Part shown: positions 5,741 through 12,166 of the stretch, piece after piece
Numbering within the stretch: position 1 is the stretch's first letter
How the letters are laid out: the number at the start of each line of letters is the position of its first letter
Origin: an uncultured Emergencia sp.
GTDB lineage: Bacteria > Bacillota > Clostridia > Peptostreptococcales > Anaerovoracaceae
Direction: 5' to 3'
DNA length: 12,166 nucleotides
NCBI GenBank assembly: GCA_937997955.1
Contig: CALLDR010000055.1
Location: 1-12,166, forward strand
Notes under the pieces: model-generated
Databases searched by the model: none
What the model was told of the DNA's origin: nothing
Seen by the model: the letters and a program-made list of their open reading frames with translations, nothing else
Position numbers and translations under genes: made by a program

Positions 5741-6219
5741 AACAATACAATCCTCCTTTATTAAAGTGAACAAAAATTAATAAAGAAGTTACATCATGGG
5801 TACTCAGCAATGTCTGGTTTCCAAATCGTGTACATCGCCGCATCTGCGCTTTCACTTTAAAAAGTTCAGCCCTACACAATAAGCCGTTTTCGTCTCTCTT
5901 TTCTAAAGGCATCAAAAAATCACATATTCTTCACACAAGAGAGTTATTGATCTTTGGTTAATATCAAGCATCAAATAAACTCGCTGTATACTTTTACAGT
6001 TTTTATTGTTTCTTGTTACGGCCCTCCTTTTTTACATTAAAAAATACACCCCTTGGTGCCAGCTTCATAGCCTAGGCTTCAATGGGTGTATTTTCTTTAT
6101 TTTATCTGCTTTCACGCTGATGGTCTTGATCCACTTAGCCTGATGTGGTCGGCAATAAATAATTGTATCTCTTCCCCTATTGCTTTTCCTGGTTTAATAC
6201 TGCTTTCTATAATCTTTTC
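5741..6219. other. Intergenic stretch upstream of the sigma-like gene
   Basis: No gene with a ribosome site is visible. An open frame on the minus strand across 5682-5915 lacks one and overlaps the sigma-like gene's start region, so it is not called. The stretch should contain the promoter of the sigma-like gene, but no clear -35/-10 pair stands out; CTGTA and TACAG at 5983-5998 form a short dyad. The right part holds the strong terminator at 6041-6094. Confidence 0.4.
6041..6094. terminator. Bidirectional rho-independent terminator-like hairpin
   Basis: AAAATACACCC (6041-6051) pairs perfectly with GGGTGTATTTT (6084-6094), an 11-bp stem with a 32-nt loop. The loop contains the perfect palindrome AGCCTAGGCT (6069-6078). 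On the minus strand the stem runs into a T-rich tract. It lies 3' of the membrane protein gene (6220-6651) and is the probable end of that transcript, separating it from the integration module. Confidence 0.65.
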
Positions 6220-6651
6220 TTATTTTCTCTGAGCCCTAAGTCTCAAACAACGCAACAGTATGTAAGTAAAGCACAGCCCTATTCCGACAGGCACACATTT
6301 GAACTCATAAAACAAGCTGCAATAGGTTGAGGAAAAGAATATACCTGAGTATATAACCTCGTCCTTTATTCTGCAATTGGCTCTAACATCGTTAACAGCA
6401 TCCTTGACTGCTATATAGATTAAATATGCCGAAACTGTGGACATGGATGCAAGCCACATATTGTGCCTCTGGAAAAAATAGGCTGCTGGTAAAAGCATCG
6501 GCATAGACTCATCAGGACGTTGTAGGTAAACAATGTATATAGTAAGAGTCCAAAGGTATACAGACAACATAGTTAACAGATTTTCTCTAATGCTCTGCTT
6601 ACCTTTGCTTTCAGATAACGTGTATTTTTCATTGCTTTTAAATAGTTTCAT
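6220..6651 (-). CDS. Four-helix membrane protein paired with the secreted protein gene
   Basis: 143 aa from ATG 6651 (MKLFKSNEKYTL). A short basic N-terminal tail is followed by about four hydrophobic segments (LLTMLSVYLWTLTIYIVYL, then MWLASMSTVSAYLIYIAV, then GIFFSSTYCSLFYEF, then VPVGIGLCFTYILLRCL) and a basic end LRLRAQRK. It overlaps the 3' end of the secreted protein gene by 14 nt, so it is probably translationally coupled; a longer upstream start at 6678 is less likely. No family is recognised. A partner role for the secreted protein, such as immunity, anchoring or export, is inferred from coupling only. Confidence 0.7.
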   Translation of the reverse strand: MKLFKSNEKYTLSESKGKQSIRENLLTMLSVYLWTLTIYIVYLQRPDESMPMLLPAAYFFQRHNMWLASMSTVSAYLIYIAVKDAVNDVRANCRIKDEVIYSGIFFSSTYCSLFYEFKCVPVGIGLCFTYILLRCLRLRAQRK

Positions 6652-7153
6652 CTTCGATATCAATCCAAACAGTACCATTCAGTGCTCTTTTTTGTTTACG
6701 AGTATAGGAACCGAGTTTATAGTTATTTCCTGATAATCTTTCATAGACTTTTACTATAGTTTTCACATAGATATACTGTGAATCAGTCTTTGTCCATTGG
6801 TCATTTTTAGAATAGAAAAATGCAGACCCAAAGCCGAAGCCGGCATTTGCAATTTCCGCTGCTTCTAGCACACTCGCTCCTCTGCTTACCAATACTGCAG
6901 CAAACGCTGTTACAGACGCAACCATTCCGTATTCATAATTGTAAGAGCCCCTGAAAATATAGCCCTCACTGTCCTTGTCACCAACTGCAGCCAAGGTCCC
7001 TACCAAGTCGCCCCCAGAATAAAGGACAGGTACTAAATCTGAACTTTTCTTACATTCTTCGATTGTACCATCTGTACCATAGACAGGTGCGACAGTTAGA
7101 ATCAATGAACTAATAAGTAACAAAATCAATCCTCTGCGATAAACTTTAAACAT
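6638..7153 (-). CDS. Secreted protein of unknown function
   Basis: 171 aa. Residues 1-7 are basic (MFKVYRR), about 8-23 are hydrophobic, and a signal peptidase site is plausible near VYG-TD (about 26/27). The mature part is about 145 residues with one cysteine (C34), a small-residue-rich stretch (about 79-113, ending AGFGFGSAFF) and a beta-type Lys/Tyr/Thr-rich tail (QYIYVKTIVKVYERL). Its ATG has AAGGAGAG 7 nt upstream. The following membrane gene overlaps it. No family is recognised; it could be a secreted effector, a bacteriocin-like protein or a surface factor. It is separated from the peptide operon by a 388-nt gap, so it is probably an independent transcription unit. Confidence 0.75.
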   Translation of the reverse strand: MFKVYRRGLILLLISSLILTVAPVYGTDGTIEECKKSSDLVPVLYSGGDLVGTLAAVGDKDSEGYIFRGSYNYEYGMVASVTAFAAVLVSRGASVLEAAEIANAGFGFGSAFFYSKNDQWTKTDSQYIYVKTIVKVYERLSGNNYKLGSYTRKQKRALNGTVWIDIEDETI

Positions 7154-7541
7154 AGTAGTCTCTCCTTTCTTTAAACTCCGTTTTGTTTCGTTTAATAAGC
7201 GATCTACCAGAACACTTTTACAAAACTTATTGACACCAATAAGAATGCATATACATCGATTTAGTGTGTTCCTATACCGTATCCTTTTGAAAAACTCTTT
7301 TCATATCCTTATAGAATCACCCTCGTCCTGCATTATGATGTGCATTCCTGTTGCAATCATATTTTTGAATTAATATGAGTTATGGTTGCACTTATAACTA
7401 ATACGTAAATATAAGCATTTTGTTACACCGTATTATTAATTTTGTTGATCTCTGTAATTTGTGTTATTTGCCAAACTAAATTCCGCAAAAAAACAGAGCT
7501 TACTTTGGCAAATAATTCTCGTCATACTTTAATGTTCCGTG
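7154..7541. other. Intergenic stretch between the peptide operon and the secreted protein gene
   Basis: AT-rich, with no gene of convincing length. It should hold the promoter for the secreted protein gene, but no clear -35/-10 pair can be assigned. An imperfect dyad (AGTTAT/ATAACT) lies near 7378-7400. Its right end contains the hairpin at 7464-7515 that follows the aminotransferase gene. A 14-codon minus-strand frame starting MHIIMQDEG is present but too weakly supported to call. Confidence 0.4.
7464..7515 (-). terminator. Hairpin at the end of the peptide operon
   Basis: TTATTTGCCAAA (7464-7475) and TTTGGCAAATAA (7504-7515) are perfect reverse complements, a 12-bp stem with a 28-nt loop, 27 nt after the aminotransferase stop. 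On the minus strand the loop contains a run of seven Ts after GCTCTG. It is the likely end of the four-gene operon transcript; with no T-run after the long stem it may act as a 3' stabiliser as well. Confidence 0.5.
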
Positions 7542-8963
7542 CTACTTGCATGTAGATCTACTCTCAAGTTCTTCCAAGAAAAGATAAAACCTATCTATTG
7601 TTTCCTGAAAAAGCTTCTTGGGAGCTGCCAAGGATATACGCACCCAATAATCATTTTCCTCAGGCTCCGTCAACGCAAATCCTGATTCGGTGAATACTGC
7701 AATACCCGTTTTCCTAAGAAGCTCTGCGCAAAAATCAAGTTCGCCGATGTACCTACATGGTAATAATTTTATCAGATAGTTAAATCCGGTATCTAAACGA
7801 GTTTCTCCAATTAAAAAAGGCTTTAGCTTCTGGCTTACGTATTCCTTATTAACAGCAAACAGTTTTTCCTGCGCAAGCATTTCTCTCTTAAATCTTTCAT
7901 ATTCATTAAGGACGCGATGATCACAAAACTCCCTCACGTAATTCCTCATGCCCTGCGGACAAAGTACTGTTGATGTAAAGAATATATGTCTGAAGCTCCT
8001 TACAATTCTGTGACGTTCTTTTTCATCTTGTCCATATTGCTCACTGAGATATAAACAACGAAAAAGCATAATGATCCATACAGCAACCACAGGATAGTTA
8101 GGAGGATTCATAACCCCTTGTTGCTTTACCCAAGCAAATTGCATCAAATCATAATCACCCGCTAAATATCCCAGCCGGAAACCAGGGAGACTTTCAGTTT
8201 TAGAAAAAGAATTGACGACGGCGATATTTTCCAGCATTTGATATTTCAAAATATACGGTTCTGGAACAAAAACCTCTTTTTCGGAAAATACGACATTGCA
8301 TACGCAGTCAAAAATACAATGAATTTTCTTATCGCATAATATCTGCACGATTCTGTCTAACTCCTCACATGTATATTGTTCTCCGGATGGATTACAGGGA
8401 TAAGTAAATACAACGACATCAGGTTCGATTCTCTCTATATCCTTGATCAGTTCCTCTACTGTAGGCATATCACAATTCGGAAGAGTTGACCTGCTTTCAT
8501 CCATCTGATAACCGTAGGCTTTCCCTAGTGATACATATAAAGGATAGGTTAATCCAACTAATAGCATTTTCTTTTTTCCAAGTGAATGAAAATAGGATAC
8601 GGCAATTTCTGCGGCCTGACTTGCTCCAATTGTCATACAGATGTTAACATCTGCCTTGAGGAACATATCTCCTCTGGAATACAAAAAATTTTCATAAAGT
8701 CTGACGGCATTTTTCACGACCTGAACTCCATCCAAAGCCGTATATTGCTGATAAAGAAATCCCTCTGCCAACTCCTTCTGCATAGCTTCCATCAAGATTT
8801 CTGGAACCGGAAGGTGATTGACCCCAGATGAAAGCATCATATACTGTTCTTTAATCGGCAAAGAATATATTTCTGTATGAATTTTGAACTGTTCTGATAA
8901 GAACTTGTCCGGCTCGCATCGTTTTTTTATTCTCGTGTTCATTGTTCTCATTTGTCCTATCAT
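7542..8963 (-). CDS. PLP-dependent class I/II aminotransferase in the peptide operon
   Basis: 473 aa, somewhat longer than usual fold-type I aminotransferases (~400). It shows TIGASQAAEIA (about 111-121, cofactor phosphate region), YPCNPSGE (188-195), IFDCVCN (217-223), NSFSKTESLPGFRLGYL with the predicted PLP lysine K255, and WVRISLA with the carboxylate-binding R442. The usual Tyr three residues after the PLP-binding Asp (D219) is Cys222. It starts inside the exporter stop codon (ATGA overlap), so it is translationally coupled. It should be cytoplasmic. In this operon it may modify the peptide, supply an unusual amino acid, or make a small molecule for the same exporter; sequence alone cannot choose. 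Possible alternative starts at 8948 or 8942 lack a better ribosome site. Confidence 0.88.
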   Translation of the reverse strand: MIGQMRTMNTRIKKRCEPDKFLSEQFKIHTEIYSLPIKEQYMMLSSGVNHLPVPEILMEAMQKELAEGFLYQQYTALDGVQVVKNAVRLYENFLYSRGDMFLKADVNICMTIGASQAAEIAVSYFHSLGKKKMLLVGLTYPLYVSLGKAYGYQMDESRSTLPNCDMPTVEELIKDIERIEPDVVVFTYPCNPSGEQYTCEELDRIVQILCDKKIHCIFDCVCNVVFSEKEVFVPEPYILKYQMLENIAVVNSFSKTESLPGFRLGYLAGDYDLMQFAWVKQQGVMNPPNYPVVAVWIIMLFRCLYLSEQYGQDEKERHRIVRSFRHIFFTSTVLCPQGMRNYVREFCDHRVLNEYERFKREMLAQEKLFAVNKEYVSQKLKPFLIGETRLDTGFNYLIKLLPCRYIGELDFCAELLRKTGIAVFTESGFALTEPEENDYWVRISLAAPKKLFQETIDRFYLFLEELESRSTCK

Positions 8964-10624
8964 ATACGTCGAATAGTTTGGTTGCTAATCTGATACATAT
9001 AATGTCCTATGTCCATTAGTGTTTTTCTATGTGTAATAACAAGAATCGTTTTGTTTTGTAATGATTTAATTGTATCAAAGATAAGGCGTTCTGTCTCTTC
9101 ATCCAGCGCGGAAGTTGGCTCATCGAAGATCACGATTGGTGCATCCTTCAGCAGCGCCCTGGCTATCGCCAGTCGCTGACGCTGCCCACCCGACAGAATA
9201 TATCCTCTGTCACCCAACTCTGTATCCAAACCATGAGGCATTTCCATAACTTCATGATACATACCTGCTTTTTTTAACGCATCAAAAATTTCCGAATCAG
9301 TATATTGGCTTTCTTCTTCTTGTAAATTATCTCTTATCGTTTCATTAAAGAAAAGATTATCCTGTGAAACCAAAGAGATATGCTTTCTTAGATAGTCAAG
9401 ATCTGTATCTGCTATATCATGACCTCCGATAGCAATGGTCCCCTCAGTAGCCTCCCAAAGCCCCGTTATCAAATGGATCATCGTAGTTTTTCCCTGACCG
9501 CTTGCTCCAATGATGACATGTGTTTTTCCTGACTCAAATTCGATTTGAATCCGATCAAAAATCTGTTTTCCTGTAGGATAGAAAAAGCTCATATCATGAA
9601 ATTCAATATCAAAGCTTTCAAACGTTGGTTTTTCTTTCCCATTATATGAATCTCGAGAGTGAAATACTTTATCAACTCTGCGCAGAGACGGCATGAGCTT
9701 ATTCCCCTGGACACGGAGAGACGCGATAAGTCTTCCCGGCTCAATTAAGAAATCCGAATACTGTACGAAGGCTACCAAAACCCCAATCGTTCCCGTCCCA
9801 TTAAATATTTTATATCCCTCATATGCCATGGCCACTGAAATAGAGAGGATAATGAACCCCTCCAGTGAACCATAGCTGACATGGGATAAAGTTACAATCT
9901 TCTTATAAGTCGAAGACAGTGCCTTCAGCATCTGCCCGTATTTTCGTTTGCACTTCCCTTTAATCCCGTGAGCAGCGATAAGCGCCGCATTTGATACAAA
10001 TTCTTCTGTCAAAGCGTTTTCGTTAGCCATACCATCACGCAGGTCAGTATAGTAGTCATCTAATTTCCATTCTAAATTATTTTGAATCAGCAAAATGATC
10101 GGTAGAAATGCCAATAAAATCAACACCAAATCCCACTGCAGGTAAGCCAAGACAATTAGAATAGCCAGCGAATTGACCACATCTACAATGGTAATATATA
10201 CCTGATAGGTAAAAGTTGATACCATCATACTGTCGTCTATGATCACTTCCATCATATCACCGGTTTTGTTCTTGATATAGAACTCACCTTTTTTTTCAAA
10301 AAAGCAATCCATAATAAGCTGTTCCAATTTTTTGCCATATTGAAACTCTCTCTTGCCAGTGTAAATGTTGATACATGCACGCAACACCGCTTTTGCAATA
10401 TTAAGGATAAAGAACAGCAGCGCCAGCAAAAGAAACTGCGATAAATCTTCCGCCTCCACTAAGGTATCAATTACATATACGGTAACTAATGGCAATAGAA
10501 GTGTTGCTGCCGCATAAACTGCAAGCAACACTACATACCACCGCATAGGTTTATCGTATTCTTTTGCAATTTGATGGGTGCGTTTTAGCGCCTGTCCAAA
10601 AGTTCCGCTGCCACGTAATTTCAT
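8960..10624 (-). CDS. ABC exporter (fused membrane and ATPase domains) for the modified peptide
   Basis: 554 aa from ATG 10624 (MKLRGSGTFG). About six membrane helices lie in residues 25-300, followed by the ATPase: Walker A GASGQGKTT (about 373-381), Q-loop VSQDNLFF, signature LSGGQRQRLAIARALL (about 477), Walker B IVIFDEPTSALDEE (about 497-510) and switch His in VITHRK (about 532). There is no N-terminal C39 peptidase domain, so leader removal, if any, must be done by another protease. An upstream extension to 10705 is possible but lacks a ribosome site and would cover the intercistronic hairpin. It follows the peptide gene directly and overlaps the aminotransferase by 4 nt, which points to export of the operon's product and possibly producer self-protection. 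Confidence 0.9.
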   Translation of the reverse strand: MKLRGSGTFGQALKRTHQIAKEYDKPMRWYVVLLAVYAAATLLLPLVTVYVIDTLVEAEDLSQFLLLALLFFILNIAKAVLRACINIYTGKREFQYGKKLEQLIMDCFFEKKGEFYIKNKTGDMMEVIIDDSMMVSTFTYQVYITIVDVVNSLAILIVLAYLQWDLVLILLAFLPIILLIQNNLEWKLDDYYTDLRDGMANENALTEEFVSNAALIAAHGIKGKCKRKYGQMLKALSSTYKKIVTLSHVSYGSLEGFIILSISVAMAYEGYKIFNGTGTIGVLVAFVQYSDFLIEPGRLIASLRVQGNKLMPSLRRVDKVFHSRDSYNGKEKPTFESFDIEFHDMSFFYPTGKQIFDRIQIEFESGKTHVIIGASGQGKTTMIHLITGLWEATEGTIAIGGHDIADTDLDYLRKHISLVSQDNLFFNETIRDNLQEEESQYTDSEIFDALKKAGMYHEVMEMPHGLDTELGDRGYILSGGQRQRLAIARALLKDAPIVIFDEPTSALDEETERLIFDTIKSLQNKTILVITHRKTLMDIGHYMYQISNQTIRRI

Positions 10625-10653
10625 AATACAGTACTCTCTTTTCAGTATAAAGC

Positions 10654-10695
10654 GCAAGCAGTGTACAAATACAATTAAATTCATACACTGCTTGC
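10654..10695 (-). promoter_or_regulatory. Intercistronic hairpin between the peptide gene and the exporter
   Basis: GCAAGCAGTGTA (10654-10665) and TACACTGCTTGC (10684-10695) form a perfect 12-bp stem with an 18-nt loop, between the peptide stop (10710) and the exporter start (10624). No T-run follows on the minus strand, so it is more likely an RNA-processing or stabilising element, or a leaky attenuator, than a full terminator. Such hairpins after precursor genes are known to keep peptide transcript levels above those of the biosynthetic genes. Confidence 0.65.
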
Positions 10696-10709
10696 TGCCA
10701 TGCAATTAC

Positions 10710-10811
10710 TTAAATGCTGTAAACTCTGCACTTATGTCTGCAGTTCGGTTGATTGGACGGACAAGTAGCCATCTTTCCATCAATTACAGCCGGCTCTACG
10801 ATCATTCTCAT
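10710..10811 (-). CDS. 33-aa Cys-containing peptide, likely precursor of a radical SAM-modified RiPP
   Basis: 33 aa. A short leader-like part (MRMIVEPAVIDGKM) is followed by a core-like part with three cysteines at 17, 24 and 28 (C-x6-C-x3-C), including TCPSNQPNCRHKCRVYSI. AAAGGAGA lies upstream of ATG 10811 with good spacing. It sits between a radical SAM/SPASM gene and an ABC exporter on the same strand, the expected place for a substrate. The pattern resembles clostridial Cys-rich peptides made by SPASM maturases (ranthipeptide/sactipeptide-type, and by recollection the Clo7bot-like class), in which a cysteine sulphur is joined to another residue. The actual crosslinks and the leader cut site are unknown. 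The leader is very short for a RiPP. Another, longer precursor could lie upstream of the window. Confidence 0.8.
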   Translation of the reverse strand: MRMIVEPAVIDGKMATCPSNQPNCRHKCRVYSI

Positions 10812-10841
10812 GGCGATATCTCCTTTCTATAATTTTTTTGT

Positions 10842-10859
10842 ATAATACAGATGTATTAT
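10842..10859. promoter_or_regulatory. Palindrome upstream of the peptide gene, candidate operator
   Basis: ATAATACA (10842-10849) and TGTATTAT (10852-10859) are perfect reverse complements with a 2-nt centre, in the 54-nt gap between the maturase stop and the peptide start. It could bind a dimeric regulator or provide a local promoter for extra transcription of the peptide gene (TATTAT on the minus strand), but no matching -35 is visible. Confidence 0.35.
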
Positions 10860-10865
10860 TACCTT

Positions 10866-12155
10866 TTATTGCGCTGCGTCACATTTCAGCTTGATGTACT
10901 CCTCTAACTCATATTTCCAGTTTTCACAGACTGGTTCACCTATGGATCTACCATTGTACTGACAACCTCCCAAACAAATCGGGAGGATTTTACATTCCCG
11001 ACACTTTTTAAAAGCAAATGGGGTCCATGTCATATACTTGCAGTAATTTGAATTCGGATTCTGGGTTATCTTGCTAAAATCCTCTAAATTAGATACATTC
11101 CCAACACTTTCTGTCTTGATGCCAATATCATTCCAACACTTGTATAGATATCCATCAGCATCAACGACATAGGAATAAAGATAGTCAGCGCCGCAATTCA
11201 TACGATCAGGTACCGGATACTCCGTTGGCAACCTTCTTGCAAACAGTAGCTTTTCATAATTCACATATACTTCCGCAAAGTCTTCAGAACTTAAACAATT
11301 CTCGGCAAATTCTTTACTGCTGTCTGTATTAGCCTGCACGTGACCTAGATACAACTCCGTGCCCAGTCCTTTTTCCATCATCAGATCCAAAAGTGGTTCT
11401 AGTTCATGTTGAGTCGTCTTGTCCACATTGACACGAATTGCAACATCAATTCCATTTTCTTTCGCCAGAAGCGTATTCTCTATAATTCGGTCAAAAGTCG
11501 GCTCGTCGTTGCCATTTCTCAGCTTGCGCTTTTTATTATGTGATTCAGGTAATCCGTCTAAAGTAATCTGTGCAAAGGTAATCTTACATTTCTTCAGTTC
11601 CAGAATAGTTTCCTCATCCAACAAATATCCATTGGTAACAATCCGCGCCTCATACTCCACATGCTCTCTTTCGCAAATCTCTATTAGACGTTTTGACATG
11701 CTGTAGATGATCTTCTTTGCAAGAAGAGGTTCCCCACCAAACCAGCCGATATTAATACTTTGCTTGTCCTTTGCAAATGCTTCTGCCATAGATATAATCT
11801 TTTCCTGCAGATCCGCTGACATCACACCCTTCTGAGAACCTTCATAACAGTATGGACAGGCGAAATTGCAGGCCATAGTCGGCGCAATCACTAGCCCCAA
11901 ACCATTTTTACTGTATTTGCTTAAGTTATAGTTCATCTCCAATTGTTGCAATTCATCAATAGAATCATCAACCAGGAAACCAACTCGCTTCATTTCATTC
12001 ACAAGCTCACTTTCTTCTATCTCCGCACCATAACGTACTCTTTCCAATATGTCTAGTGCAGAATCGTCCAAAGCCGCTGTGGCAATAGTGCGACTGTTAA
12101 ATAATAGGCATTGCCCATTATGCTCTACTGCGATATTATATTTTGATTCTTTCAT
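10866..12155 (-). CDS. Radical SAM/SPASM peptide maturase
   Basis: 429 aa. The cluster motif CNFACPYC gives Cys96, Cys100 and Cys103 (CX3CX2C) for the [4Fe-4S] that cleaves S-adenosylmethionine. WFGGEPL (about 138-144) is the SAM-binding GGE motif. The C-terminal SPASM region has cysteines at 321, 340, 372, 385, 388, 394, 398 and 410 for auxiliary clusters. Residues 1-80 lack a cluster and carry a small alpha/beta-like region with LVNEMKRVGFLVDD, plausibly the peptide-recognition domain. This architecture is that of enzymes forming thioether or C-C links in ribosomal peptides. The 33-aa Cys peptide just downstream is the probable substrate. AGGGG before ATG 12155 supports the start. The promoter is outside the window. 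Confidence 0.93.
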   Translation of the reverse strand: MKESKYNIAVEHNGQCLLFNSRTIATAALDDSALDILERVRYGAEIEESELVNEMKRVGFLVDDSIDELQQLEMNYNLSKYSKNGLGLVIAPTMACNFACPYCYEGSQKGVMSADLQEKIISMAEAFAKDKQSINIGWFGGEPLLAKKIIYSMSKRLIEICEREHVEYEARIVTNGYLLDEETILELKKCKITFAQITLDGLPESHNKKRKLRNGNDEPTFDRIIENTLLAKENGIDVAIRVNVDKTTQHELEPLLDLMMEKGLGTELYLGHVQANTDSSKEFAENCLSSEDFAEVYVNYEKLLFARRLPTEYPVPDRMNCGADYLYSYVVDADGYLYKCWNDIGIKTESVGNVSNLEDFSKITQNPNSNYCKYMTWTPFAFKKCRECKILPICLGGCQYNGRSIGEPVCENWKYELEEYIKLKCDAAQ

Positions 12156-12166
12156 GCTGTTCCCCT

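Larger units (their letters stand above)
3093..12166. mobile_element. Integrated element with serine recombinase and peptide-modification cargo (left part)
   Basis: From about 3093 to the window edge the sequence is AT-rich compared with 1-3092. It starts inside a disrupted hydrolase gene, carries a large serine recombinase at its left end, a sigma-like regulator, a two-gene secreted/membrane pair, and a peptide maturation operon. All genes in it are on the minus strand. No relaxase, conjugation or phage structural gene is in the window, so whether it is conjugative, mobilisable or a plain genomic island is undecided. The right boundary is outside the window. Confidence 0.7.

Noticed and set aside
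5682..5915. 77-codon minus-strand frame upstream of the sigma-like gene
   Set aside because: No ribosome site, and it runs out of frame across the sigma-like gene's ribosome site and first codons; could be a remnant.
7378..7400. AGTTAT/ATAACT dyad as an operator
   Set aside because: Arms of only 6 bp in AT-rich DNA, with no nearby promoter that could be assigned.
9693..9875. Plus-strand frames inside the exporter, aminotransferase and maturase genes
   Set aside because: Antisense to strongly supported genes with recognisable motifs; no ribosome sites.
1..12166. CRISPR array, tRNA or rRNA genes
   Set aside because: No regularly spaced repeats with unique spacers, and no tRNA- or rRNA-like sequence noticed on either strand.

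Overview
The window looks like a spore-forming gut-type Clostridia (Firmicutes) chromosome, probably Lachnospiraceae-like. The support is strong GGAGG-type ribosome sites, a SleB-type cell wall hydrolase fragment, clostridial-style small membrane proteins and a clostridial-type Cys-rich peptide/radical SAM cluster. Species cannot be named from the sequence. Two compositional blocks are visible: a GC-rich chromosomal part (about 1-3092) and a much more AT-rich integrated element (about 3093 to the right edge, continuing beyond it).

Chromosomal part. Positions 1-483 are non-coding, with short inverted words and an 11-bp tandem repeat. A minus-strand operon follows: an ECF sigma factor (1602-2081), a small two-helix membrane protein (1319-1612) and a zinc-ribbon membrane protein (484-1338). 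The genes overlap, and a well-formed ECF-type promoter lies just upstream, suggesting autoregulation. Next is a minus-strand three-helix membrane protein (2294-2722) with a hairpin behind it. A divergent promoter region with a 14-bp tandem repeat leads to the start of a SleB-like cell wall hydrolase gene (2898 onward), which breaks off near 3092.

Integrated element. The break coincides with the left end of an element whose large serine recombinase (3140-4774) reads toward the junction. Upstream of the recombinase are a 53-aa small gene hidden in another frame (4811-4972), a GC-rich non-coding block, a 23-bp palindrome and a sigma-70 region 4-like regulator (5345-5740). Cargo follows, all on the minus strand: a membrane protein (6220-6651) and a secreted protein (6638-7153) with overlapping genes, then a peptide-modification operon.

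The operon, in transcription order, is a radical SAM/SPASM maturase (10866-12155), a 33-aa Cys-containing peptide (10710-10811, the likely substrate), an intercistronic hairpin, an ABC exporter without a protease domain (8960-10624) and a PLP aminotransferase (7542-8963) overlapping the exporter stop by ATGA. The likely logic is that the maturase crosslinks the peptide through its cysteines, the exporter secretes it, and the aminotransferase adds a further modification or supplies a building block. That last role is inference. The right end of the element and the rest of the interrupted hydrolase gene are outside the window.
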